A DNA stretch of 64,000 nucleotides from the NCBI GenBank assembly GCA_023362775.1, contig JALMGJ010000002.1, positions 57,802,914 to 57,866,913 of the forward strand. Reading direction: 5' to 3'. Under the pieces are notes generated by a model, which was not told the DNA's origin, made no database searches, and saw nothing but the letters and a program-made list of their open reading frames with translations. The translations under genes and the position numbers were made by a program. Numbering within the stretch: the first letter of the stretch is position 1; the number at the start of each line of letters is the position of its first letter. This document shows positions 56,204 through 64,000 of the stretch, piece after piece. The stretch is from Charina bottae (Eukaryota; Chordata; Lepidosauria; Squamata; Charinaidae).

Positions 56204-57688
56204 GTGGAATCAGCCATTCACCAACGTCCAGAGGAAGAAGCAGAAGAAATAAGGGGTGAAGTGGCAAGAATCCTAAGGAAAGCAAAGCCCCCCACCAGCA
56301 ACATTACTAAGAAGGAGAGAAACGCCATAGAGACCCTCAATTCGGACCCAGACATCATCATCCTTCCAGCGGACAAAGGCAATGCCACGGTAATTATGAA
56401 CATAGATGAATACAAAGACAAAATCAGAGAATTACTAGACCCCACCACATACAGAACAATAAGACGGGATCCGACCAGCAAAATCATGAAGCAAACCAAC
56501 ACACTGATAAAGAGCTCCTCCCTGCATCCCAACGTACTACAACGTATTTGCAAGACAGAAGCTCTCTCACCTAGACTATATGGACTCCCCAAAATCCACA
56601 AAGACTCAATCCCACTCAGACCCATTGTAAGTGCCATTGGCTCCCCGACATATGAATTATCCAAACATTTGGCAACCCTTTTACAGGCCCACATCGGACA
56701 GACTCCATCCCACATCAAAGACTCAGGACACTTCATCAACAAAATCAGCACCCTAAAACTCAACCACACGGACAAACTGGTCAGCTTTGACGTGGTCTCC
56801 CTGTTTACCAAGGTGCCAGTAAGGGACACCCTGGCACTCATCAAGCAAATCTTCCCAGAAGACATTACAGCTTTATTTCAACACTGCCTAACAACTAGTT
56901 ACTTTCAATGGGAGAATGAGTTCTACGAACAGATGGATGGCGTTGCCATGGGAAGCCCCCTGAGCCCAGTCATAGCAAACTTTTACATGGAACACTTTGA
57001 AAAACAGGCTTTGGAATCGGCACCCATTACACCAACAGTCTGGTTCCGGTTCGTGGATGACACCTTCGCAATTTGGAGTCATACTGAAGAAGAACTGGAG
57101 AAATTTCTGGACCACCTAAACGGCATCCACCCCAATATACAATTCACCATGGAAAAAGAAACTGATGGCAAACTTCCATTTTTAGATACGCTGGTCATAC
57201 GCAATCCGGACCTCAAACTAGGACACAAAGTATACAGAAAACCCACCCATACGGACCGATATCTACACAAAAATTCCAATCACCACCCACGACAAAAGAG
57301 AGGCATGATCAAAACCTTGGTGGATCGTGCTAATCGAAACTGTGAAACCCAATTTCTCAACAATGAACTTAACCATCTGAATTGGGTCCTACAGGCAAAT
57401 GGCTATTCCAAGAATGAAATAAAAAGAGCCATCAAACCAAGAAAACAACATCCAACTGAAGAAAAACAGCCCCCCACAAACAAAGTATTCCTGCCCTATA
57501 TCAAAGGAGTCACTGACCGCATGGGAAAACTAATGGAAAAACACAACTTTCAAACAGTCTTCAGACCCACCAGAAAAATACAACAAATGCTAAAATCAGC
57601 AAAAGACAAAAGGGACCCCCGCACCGCTGCAGGAGTATACCGCATACCATGCAGCTGTGGACAAGTATACATCGGAACCACAAAATGA
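56204..57688 (+). CDS. PLE-C reverse transcriptase with truncated GIY-YIG domain
   Basis: 494 codons. RT blocks: ILPADKGNATVIMN near 54-67, LYGLPKIHKDSIPLRPIVS near 126-144, VSFDVVSLFTKVP near 193-205, DGVAMGSPLSPVIANFYMEH near 246-265, catalytic FRFVDDTFAIW near 280-290, FLDTLVIR and VYRKPTHTDRYL. It ends at GVYRIPCSCGQVYIGTTK, the start of the GIY-YIG nuclease, at a TGA where the 26755 copy has CGA. Reading resumes after the stop to about 58050 (HTRIKEHERHC, HALKQTGHKILFENTE). So one nonsense change removes most of the nuclease; RT looks intact. The first ~8 codons lie at the border of the inverted terminal copy. Confidence 0.85.
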   Translation: MESAIHQRPEEEAEEIRGEVARILRKAKPPTSNITKKERNAIETLNSDPDIIILPADKGNATVIMNIDEYKDKIRELLDPTTYRTIRRDPTSKIMKQTNTLIKSSSLHPNVLQRICKTEALSPRLYGLPKIHKDSIPLRPIVSAIGSPTYELSKHLATLLQAHIGQTPSHIKDSGHFINKISTLKLNHTDKLVSFDVVSLFTKVPVRDTLALIKQIFPEDITALFQHCLTTSYFQWENEFYEQMDGVAMGSPLSPVIANFYMEHFEKQALESAPITPTVWFRFVDDTFAIWSHTEEELEKFLDHLNGIHPNIQFTMEKETDGKLPFLDTLVIRNPDLKLGHKVYRKPTHTDRYLHKNSNHHPRQKRGMIKTLVDRANRNCETQFLNNELNHLNWVLQANGYSKNEIKRAIKPRKQHPTEEKQPPTNKVFLPYIKGVTDRMGKLMEKHNFQTVFRPTRKIQQMLKSAKDKRDPRTAAGVYRIPCSCGQVYIGTTK

Positions 57689-58150
57689 AGCATTCACACC
57701 AGGATAAAAGAACATGAAAGACACTGCAGACTACAGCAACCAGAAAAATCTTCAGTAGCTGAACATGCTCTCAAGCAAACGGGACACAAAATCCTATTTG
57801 AAAACACAGAAATACTGGACAACACCAAAAGCCACTACACCAGATTATACAGAGAAGCCATTGAAATTCACAAACACCAGCACAGTTACAATAAAAAAGA
57901 AGAAAGTTTAAAAATTAGCAAAACCTGGCTACCAGTCCTGAAAAACACAGCCTGCAAAAGGTCAACGAACTCAGTCCAACCACCAGGACATGGGAATACT
58001 TCTCACAATGAACATGCTAATCACGCTCATCAGCCACTCGTTAACATTTCAACATAACAAAAAACTCCACCTAATCTCCTATAATTTAGCTCTATAAATA
58101 GAACATTCCCACTCTACCTGGGCACAGAGATTTTGCTTCTATCTGTGCTC

Positions 58151-58194
58151 CTGCCCTCTGAAGATGCTGGCCACAGATGCTGGCGAAACGTTAG
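58151..58194 (+). ncRNA. Hammerhead-ribozyme-like core in PLE-C
   Basis: CTGAAGA, then GCUGGC-CACAGAU-GCUGGC, whose two GCUGGC copies pair as a 6-bp stem with two G-U pairs, then GAAACGUU. CCU before the core pairs with AGG after it as a short stem I. All core bases are present; stem I is weak. Confidence 0.55.
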
Positions 58195-58787
58195 GAACCA
58201 CGACTTCCAGAACACGGCCACACAGCCCGGAAGACCCACAACAGCCATTGAACTCCGGCCGTGAAAGCCTTCGACAATACATTAAACCAGTCCGTTGATC
58301 TTGAGCATTACCTTACTGGCATGTGAAATAAGTGCCACTGTTCGATAGTTTGAACATTCTTTAGTGCTTCCCTTTTTTGGTATGGGGATATAAGTTGATA
58401 TTTTCCAATCTGATGGCCATTCTTGTGTTTTCCAAATTTGCTGGCATATGGCATGCATCACCTTGACAGCAACATCTTGCAAGATTTATACAGTTCAGCT
58501 GGGATACCGTCGTCTCCTGCTGCCTTGTTATTAGCAATGCTTCTTAAGGCCCATTCAACCTCACTCTTCAGGATGTCTGGCTCTAACTCACTGACCACAC
58601 CATCAAAGCTATCTCCAATATTATTATCCTTCCTATACAGATCTTCCGTATATTCTTGCCACCTTTTCTTGATCTCTTCTGCTTCTCTTGGGTCCTTACC
58701 ATCTTTGTTTTTGATCATACCCATTTTTGCCTTGAATTTACCTCCGATGTTTCTAATTTTCTGGAAGAGGTCTCTTGTCCTCTTCCA

Positions 58788-58970
58788 GAAAGGCAAAGGA
58801 AGAGGGGCCGACCAAGGGCAAGATGGATGGATGATATTCTGGAGGTGACAGACTCAACCATGGGGGAGCTGGGGATGGTGACGTCCGATAGGAAGCTCTG
58901 GCGTGGGCTGGTCCATGAAGTCACGAAGAATCGGAAGTGACTGAATGAATAAACAACAACAACAAAAAAA
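58788..58970 (+). repeat. BovB 3' end in plus orientation, fold-back partner
   Basis: CCAGAAAGGCAAAGGAAGAG through CGGAAGTGACTGAATGAATA is the last ~170 bp of BovB in the direction opposite to 58787-55225. The two 3' ends (55225-55395 and 58800-58965) form an inverted repeat around the whole block. The junction 58760-58790 includes TTCTGGAAGAGG and its exact reverse complement CCTCTTCCAGAA. Confidence 0.8.
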
Positions 58971-59789
58971 CATAAATAAATGAATAAATACATAAATATG
59001 TTTACCTTGAAGAAACGTGGGTTAATTTTCACCAAACGTCAAGCTGGGAGCTTTGAAAATCACTAGGAATCACATGTTCTACCTCAGTCCTGGCATTCCA
59101 TGCTCCTTGATAAAGAACTGCTTGGCTTAACAGAACAGGAAACTTAAGAAGAGTTTAATTTAGAAGTGGTGTGTTGTGGGTTCTTGGCATGAAAGCAAGT
59201 CACTTGGAGATAAAAAGATTCTACCTGCTTTTTTATCAGTCACATGTAGTGCAGCTGGCAATTCCCAAGATTATGTCTCACATTCCCAAATCTCAACAGC
59301 AGCCCCTTATGTAGCACACTCCCATCTTTTTCTCTTGGTTTCATTTATTTCAGGCACAAGCTATGCACAGCTGCAGGGGGGCAGCATCCATCCAGCCTCC
59401 TGGCCTGTCCAGGGTTCAAGCAATTGATAGTTCTCACAGAGGCTTCTTTAACCAGATTTATTGAAAGGGAAAATTATATGGTTACCAAAATCTCCATTGT
59501 TTTCACTTTAAAAAGCCATTTTATCTTTGAGCCTGCTAAGGTGGGAAATTTCTCAACCTCTTAACCATGATCTCTGTGTGAAATGGTGAAGAGGCCATTA
59601 TTTTGATCAGAGAGGAATGTCCACATGTCCCAAATGGGAATTTCTGAATCTACCATTATACCTAGCTACCTGACTGCTTCACCTAAGCTTTATTCCCTAG
59701 TTTGAACACTTTTCCTTAACACTAATGGACGTTATGGTGCCATGGTAGGAAGTGTGATGCTCCTTTGTATGGGTAATATGATTGGCTTT
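58971..59789. other. Stretch without recognised features
   Basis: Starts with (AAAT)n-like text after the BovB tail; otherwise mixed sequence without genes. Confidence 0.45.
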
Positions 59790-59882
59790 ATTTCTGTTTT
59801 ATTGGTTTTGCTGTGAGCCGCCTAGGATTATTGCATATAAGATAGGTGATCATATAAATTTTATAAATAAAAATAAATAAAA
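59790..59882 (+). repeat. L2-like 3' tail
   Basis: GCTGTGAGCCGCCTAGGATT, ATAGGTGATCATATAAATTT and (TAAA)n. Confidence 0.55.
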
Positions 59883-62316
59883 CCTGCTCTGCTTTACAAT
59901 AACTAGTTTATGATTGAGTTCCATCATGTCTCAAAAGGATACCTGAGTTAAAATAACCTGAAGGGCAACCTATCAAAAGTGGGGAAATAATAATAATAAT
60001 AAAAAAAACCACTGGAAGCTGCTAAATCCAATAGGTCACCTCCATCTGAGTGTTTCATGATGATTTGGAATCAGCTCTAAGCCTCTCCAAGTGCATATTG
60101 GCTGGTTTTGAGAGCTGAATGAGGCAGAAGCATCTGCAGGATTTAGAGCTTTGGTTCATTTGGCGAAAGCAGCACTGGGCTATTGTGATGCAAGCTCTGC
60201 CCTGCATGATGTATGTCCAATAGTGGTGAAACTTGCATCATGACAGCATGGTGATGCTTTTGTCATTTGACCTCTTTAATCCTCCCTGCAAGTGCCTCTG
60301 GAGTCCAGATATTTTTTCCCAGCTGTGATGTATGTAAAAGCAAAGCAAAGCAAAGCTGATGTTTTCTTTGCAACATTCTGGTTCTGCAGAGCTTGTGGAT
60401 GGTCTGTTTGTCCCCTGAAGGGAACTCTGAACCTATGGGTTAGAGCTCTTTTCCTGCCCATTCCCCACCAACAGAGACACTCTCACCTCGGCTCTTTCTC
60501 CCATACAGCCACTGCTGTCCTTGATTTTTGCCATCACAGCAGAAAGGGGGGTTTTAAACATCAAAAGAAATGGTGGCAAGGAAGCTTGGGTGTTAACTTA
60601 TTTATGACCAGGAGCGGCAGTAGTCTGGATGGGAGGCATGACATTCTTTGCACTTTCCTGTATATAAGCTCCGTCCCTGATTGCCTTTTGCTGACCCTCT
60701 GAAGTCAGAAGAAAAGAAAACAATTAAAGATTGATTTTAAACAGTTTTGGAGAGATTGGATAAAAGACATGGTGAGATGATGGAATTATCTTGGGTTGTC
60801 TCACAATGACTTGATATCATTTTTGTATGTGCTATTTTTCTAATATTCTTTGCTTGAGTCAGGGTGAAGACTTGTGCTTATACTAGCGATTTGGAACATT
60901 TTTCATGTCTGATAAGATTTCTGGTCACTATAAACCAAGTTTGGGGCCTCCCAAGACAGACGTGGTAATAATTAATAAGCCAGAGATGATTGTGCCACTG
61001 GAAAGAAATACCTCCGGAATGACTTCCTTTTTTGGAACTGGATAATTGCCGGAGCCTGATCTTGTAAACAAGATGTTTATCACAGCAGTACATTTCCCTG
61101 TCTCAATTGGAAATGTTGGTAAAATACCTCTATAGAAATCAGGGCTGTTAAGTGACTCAGAATACAGCTCATTAATGTGGGAGATGCACAAAGGAGGAAA
61201 AAAGAAAGCCTCTTTACTCCAGTATTTAATGCTCAGAACAGATAAACTGTTGGTACCCATTCCAGCAATCAGGATTACAGATTACTCTTAATGTGCTAAG
61301 AAATACACAGATAGATACATTAGTTCATTAAGGAAGCATATCCATCTTCACTTGGATGGAGAAAACGAGAATGATTTCCCACCTCATTAAGTTGGTAAAT
61401 GAAAAAACAGAGCTGACTGTATGTGGCTGGATTTCGTTAATTGATACAGCTAAACTGTGAAGCGTAAACAGGAGACTTTTTATCCATCCAATCAAGAAAG
61501 CCTGAAAAATGGGAGAAAGATGATCTTTACATTTGTACTGTAAAATGAGAGAAACATTTAATACAGGAGCACATATTTCTCAAGCTGTGTGGTAGACTTC
61601 TGAAACATGTACTTAACCCTGAGAATAGTATTCTAGTTGCTGCATTGAAGGAGATACAATTGGCAGCTTTCTCAGAATATAGCCCCCGAGACAAAAAAAT
61701 CTTTAAAAATATATTCTGTGCCTTTTGGCTGTTGGTATTAGGAAGTAATTATTTTAGTAGAAGTATAGGTCAGCATCAGGAGAAAAATGTCTGTACATGG
61801 CTGGCATTCTAATAATCACAGAGCTTGCAGGTAACTTCTTATCTGTCCCACATGTTCTAAGTCAGCAGGAATACATATTCAGAGACGTTGCCAGCAGAAG
61901 GATTGGGAGGGGGAATCAAAGAACTTAGACTTACAATAGCTTTCTTTGGTACAGCAAGTCTCCTCGCCATATGTATGTGGGTAGGGATAAATATAGGAGG
62001 ATGAGTGAATTAGGTTCCCTCCTTCCTTCTGAGATGAAGGAGTTGCCAATAAAAAATAAATAAGAAGGAATAAGCCATTGAAAGTCTATGTTAACATATT
62101 GATATTTAGTTTATAGTGAAATGAACTTCATGGTAAAGATCAAAATTATATTGATATCTCTAAGATTATCAGAAGTCAACATTACTGTTTACAACCAGAC
62201 ACCCATCACTTTATTCTTTTTTATATCAACTGCTACATTATAAAGCTGAATTTTTTTATTATTATGTTGAATCATGGGCTATTCTGTACCTCCCATGAAA
62301 TGCCTGTCAGATTAAT

Positions 62317-62360
<44 letters not shown>

Positions 62361-62685
62361 TTTTTTAAATTTAAATTTATTATAGCCACCCAACTCCCAT
62401 GGACTCTGGGTAGCATATAAAACAAAACAAAACAAAAATCCATAAAAACAAATAAGGCTTGCATAACCTTGCCATATTTGATTCCTTAAATGTAGTTGGA
62501 AACATGTAAATCTCCTGAACTAATGATGCTTCTCTTAATCCAATGTCATTGTCATTTAACACCTATTAACAAGTTATCCTTGTGCCTGTACTGAATCAGT
62601 CATGTGTCTTCTGTAATCTCCTATGTTGAATTCTGAAGAAACAAATTTTTAATTCTCAATTGAATTTATATATCACTAAATGGAG
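59883..62685. other. Unique stretch, possible conserved non-coding DNA
   Basis: No transposon family recognised. 60880-61580 in particular lacks repeats and low-complexity text. (ATC)n at 62318-62360. No coding domain was found; the 136-codon frame at 60292-60702 shows nothing recognisable. Confidence 0.4.
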
Positions 62686-62690
62686 ACAAT

Positions 62691-63830
62691 TGTGAGGTTT
62701 CGTTCACTTACCTGGCAACCAGCCGACATGCCGGACTCCGAACCGGAAGAGGAGCCAATCACAGGAGGCAGCAGTCTTGGCGCGAAATTGACTGGGGACC
62801 CGGAAACGCTGATTGGCCAAGGCTCTGAAAGAAATACGCCTCCGCCAATCAGCGCACGCCAAAGGAGAGCAGAAAGGCGGGCTGAGCAACGTGAAGCCCG
62901 ATTGGCCCCTGCTCTCCCAAGGTGCGAAAAACGGAATAAAAAGCCGGCACGACTTACCTCAGGTGCCGGAGACAACTGTTCTAACTGCTCTAACAATTCT
63001 GTGCTGAAGGCTTTAAACTCCGCACCGGACCCTGCTACCGAGCCGAGCCTCACGGCCGCCCTGAATCTCACTCTAGAGCCCTGCCTTCCCACAGTCCATG
63101 AACCCGTGAACGAGCCTAGCTTTGTTACTGCACCAGACCCTGATTCCACGCCTTTCCCCGCCACCGCGCCAAGCCTCGGACCCAAGCCTTACCTTGTTTC
63201 TGTGTCAAGCCTCAGACCTGAACCTTGTCCGCTTGCCGCGCCTCCGTCCTTGTTACCTGTGGAGGAAACCAGCGTTGGGGTAAGCACCACCACCTTGCCT
63301 GCTTCCCTCCTGACTGCCCGAGCCACCGACTCTCCTTTGCTTACCACTCCAAAGCCAGCAGACACCAGCCACCAGTGGGCGGACTTTGTCAGGCCCCGGT
63401 CTACCCAGACTCCCGACAGTCCTGATCAGCAGCCAAGCCTAGCTGATGTCGGTCACCAGCGGGTTGCGTTTGTCAGGCCCCGGTCTACCCAGACTCCAAC
63501 CAGCCCAGATTCGCAGTCAAGCCTAGCTGACGCCGGCCACCAGTGGGTCGCCTTCGTCAGACCCCGGTCTACCCAGACTACCACCAGCACCGCCAACTCC
63601 ACGCCCTCGGACACCTTGCCTGTCACCTCTGTTTTGCCGCCGGTTGCAGACTCTGCTACAGGGCCCGTCCCCTCTTGGCTCCTCCCTGCCTGGCCAAGAG
63701 TATTGTCTGATCTTGCTGCTCTCCAGCCTGTAGAAGAAGAAGAGGACTGTGTCAACTGGGCGGCTTGTGTATCTTGTAAATAAAGTTGTTTCAATAACGC
63801 TTCCGTGTCAATCTTAGTCAGAACAGGACA
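62691..63830 (+). mobile_element. TG...CA element with ORF, copy 2 (LTR-like)
   Basis: 1140 bp from TGTGAGGTTTCG to GAACAGGACA with a perfect 5-bp duplication ACAAT at 62686-62690 and 63831-63835. Inverted or direct CCAAT boxes lie at 62755, 62811, 62845 and 62900, an AATAAAAAG box at 62935, and AATAAA at 63779. These features suit a solo LTR. Unlike a usual LTR, one ORF fills almost the whole length. Related to 38270-39293. Confidence 0.7.
62728..63783 (+). CDS. Pro/Ser/Thr-rich protein of the TG...CA element
   Basis: 351 codons from the Met that is shared with copy 1 (MPDSEPEEEP here, MSDSDPEEEP there); an upstream in-frame Met at 62680 lies outside the element. Order: acidic N-terminus, a basic segment QRRAERRAEQREARLAPALP and EKRNKKPARL near 61-95, a long Pro/Ser/Thr/Ala-rich region, three 28-residue repeats starting HQWADFVRPRSTQTP (DNA at 63371, 63455, 63539, 84 bp apart), and an acidic end PVEEEEDCVNWAACVSCK. 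The stop TAA is part of the AATAAA signal. No enzyme domain, zinc knuckle or protease motif is visible. Function unknown. Confidence 0.55.
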   Translation: MPDSEPEEEPITGGSSLGAKLTGDPETLIGQGSERNTPPPISARQRRAERRAEQREARLAPALPRCEKRNKKPARLTSGAGDNCSNCSNNSVLKALNSAPDPATEPSLTAALNLTLEPCLPTVHEPVNEPSFVTAPDPDSTPFPATAPSLGPKPYLVSVSSLRPEPCPLAAPPSLLPVEETSVGVSTTTLPASLLTARATDSPLLTTPKPADTSHQWADFVRPRSTQTPDSPDQQPSLADVGHQRVAFVRPRSTQTPTSPDSQSSLADAGHQWVAFVRPRSTQTTTSTANSTPSDTLPVTSVLPPVADSATGPVPSWLLPAWPRVLSDLAALQPVEEEEDCVNWAACVSCK

Positions 63831-63835
63831 ACAAT

Positions 63836-64000
63836 AGAACTTGCTTTGTACTCTACTTTCCAACTGTATTTAAATCAAGACCCCTTGGATTGTCTGAGGG
63901 AGTCCTATTCAAAGAAGAGTTGCTATGGTAACTCATTAAAACATCCCTCGAATCAGTTTTTGATAGGATATTAAATAAGTTAGGTTGTGCAAATTGCAGG
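63836..64000. other. End of window, nothing recognised
   Basis: Short AT-rich sequence after the element. Confidence 0.4.

Larger units (their letters stand above)
56156..58281 (+). mobile_element. PLE-C, long copy with 12-bp target duplication
   Basis: 2126 bp flanked by TTAAACCAGTCC at 56144-56155 and 58282-58293; the uninterrupted BovB at 47345 has that sequence once. The 5' end is a short inverted copy of the 3' end (AATGGCTGTTGTGGGTCTTC ... against ...GAAGACCCACAACAGCCATT). The 3' end is GTGAAAGCCTTCGACAATACA. The ORF and hammerhead core lie inside. Confidence 0.9.
55225..58787 (-). mobile_element. BovB LINE (minus strand), interrupted by PLE-C and internally deleted
   Basis: 55225-56155 is the RT C-terminus and tail; 58294-58787 is the linker and RT start; the PLE-C at 56156-58281 with its duplication lies between. 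Where the 46432 copy has about 300 bp between GTCCGTTG (47368) and ATCTTGAGCATTACC (47668), this copy joins the two directly, so part of the RT is deleted. The element stops at 58787 in a fold-back junction. Confidence 0.85.

Noticed and set aside
62691..62720. Resemblance of ACTTACCTGGCA to the 5' end of U1 snRNA
   Set aside because: Only 12 bases match and no U1 body follows; chance or an antisense splice-donor-like text.
62676..63185. 169-codon minus-strand frame
   Set aside because: Antisense to the conserved plus-strand ORF of the TG...CA element; ends and signals favour the plus strand.

Overview
The window is vertebrate nuclear DNA, most likely from a squamate reptile (lizard or snake). 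The evidence is its repeat content: BovB/RTE LINEs, SINEs of the Sauria type with an ACCTTT-type tail, several lineages of Penelope-like elements (PLEs), L1 and L2 LINEs, a Tc1/mariner element, hAT elements, LTR elements and long (GATA)n arrays. I found no host protein-coding exon, rRNA gene or free-standing tRNA gene. The long open frames are transposon genes or shadows of repeats. The window reads as intergenic or deep intronic sequence built up by nested insertions.

Layout. 1-300: old L2 3' end. 306-747: hAT element with a 61-bp tandem array. 960-1190: SINE/L2 tail. 1.2-6.5 kb: mostly unique sequence, a 15-bp minisatellite and a GATA array. 6.5-12 kb: an old PLE (PLE-A) cut open by a young head-to-head PLE palindrome (PLE-B, 13-bp target duplication) and by an L1 fragment that itself carries a Sauria SINE. 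13.67-16.09 kb: a 2.4-kb hAT element with an 8-bp target duplication and a CpG-rich interior containing exactly eight 116-bp repeats. 16-25 kb: microsatellites, an L1 3' end and a BovB tail in unique sequence. 25.05-28.66 kb: a Tc1 element holding a solo LTR, which itself holds a 36-bp BovB tail, and a PLE-C copy. 28.7-29.3 kb: decayed RTE. 33.19-37.10 kb: a nearly complete RTE-like LINE with a 12-bp target duplication. 37.4-39.65 kb: BovB tail and an L1 region split by a TG...CA element with an ORF. 40.1-42.3 kb: hAT MITE, composite SINE, L1-like remnant. 46.43-49.65 kb: full-length BovB with a 931-codon open frame. 51.4-51.9 kb: Sauria SINE and a 187-bp PLE palindrome. 54.5-59.0 kb: L2, a scrambled BovB and a PLE-C copy with a 494-codon ORF. 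59-62.7 kb: unique sequence, part of it possibly conserved non-coding DNA. 62.69-63.83 kb: a second TG...CA element with a long ORF.

How the parts relate. BovB and L2 reverse transcriptases are the likely source of mobility for the SINEs. The PLEs carry RT and GIY-YIG domains, and their termini contain hammerhead-ribozyme-like folds. The most unusual items are the 1.0-1.1-kb TG...CA elements whose whole length is nearly one conserved ORF, the CpG/CCAAT-rich tandem array inside the hAT element, and the set of hammerhead cores in three PLE lineages, one of them with a perfect 7-bp stem I.
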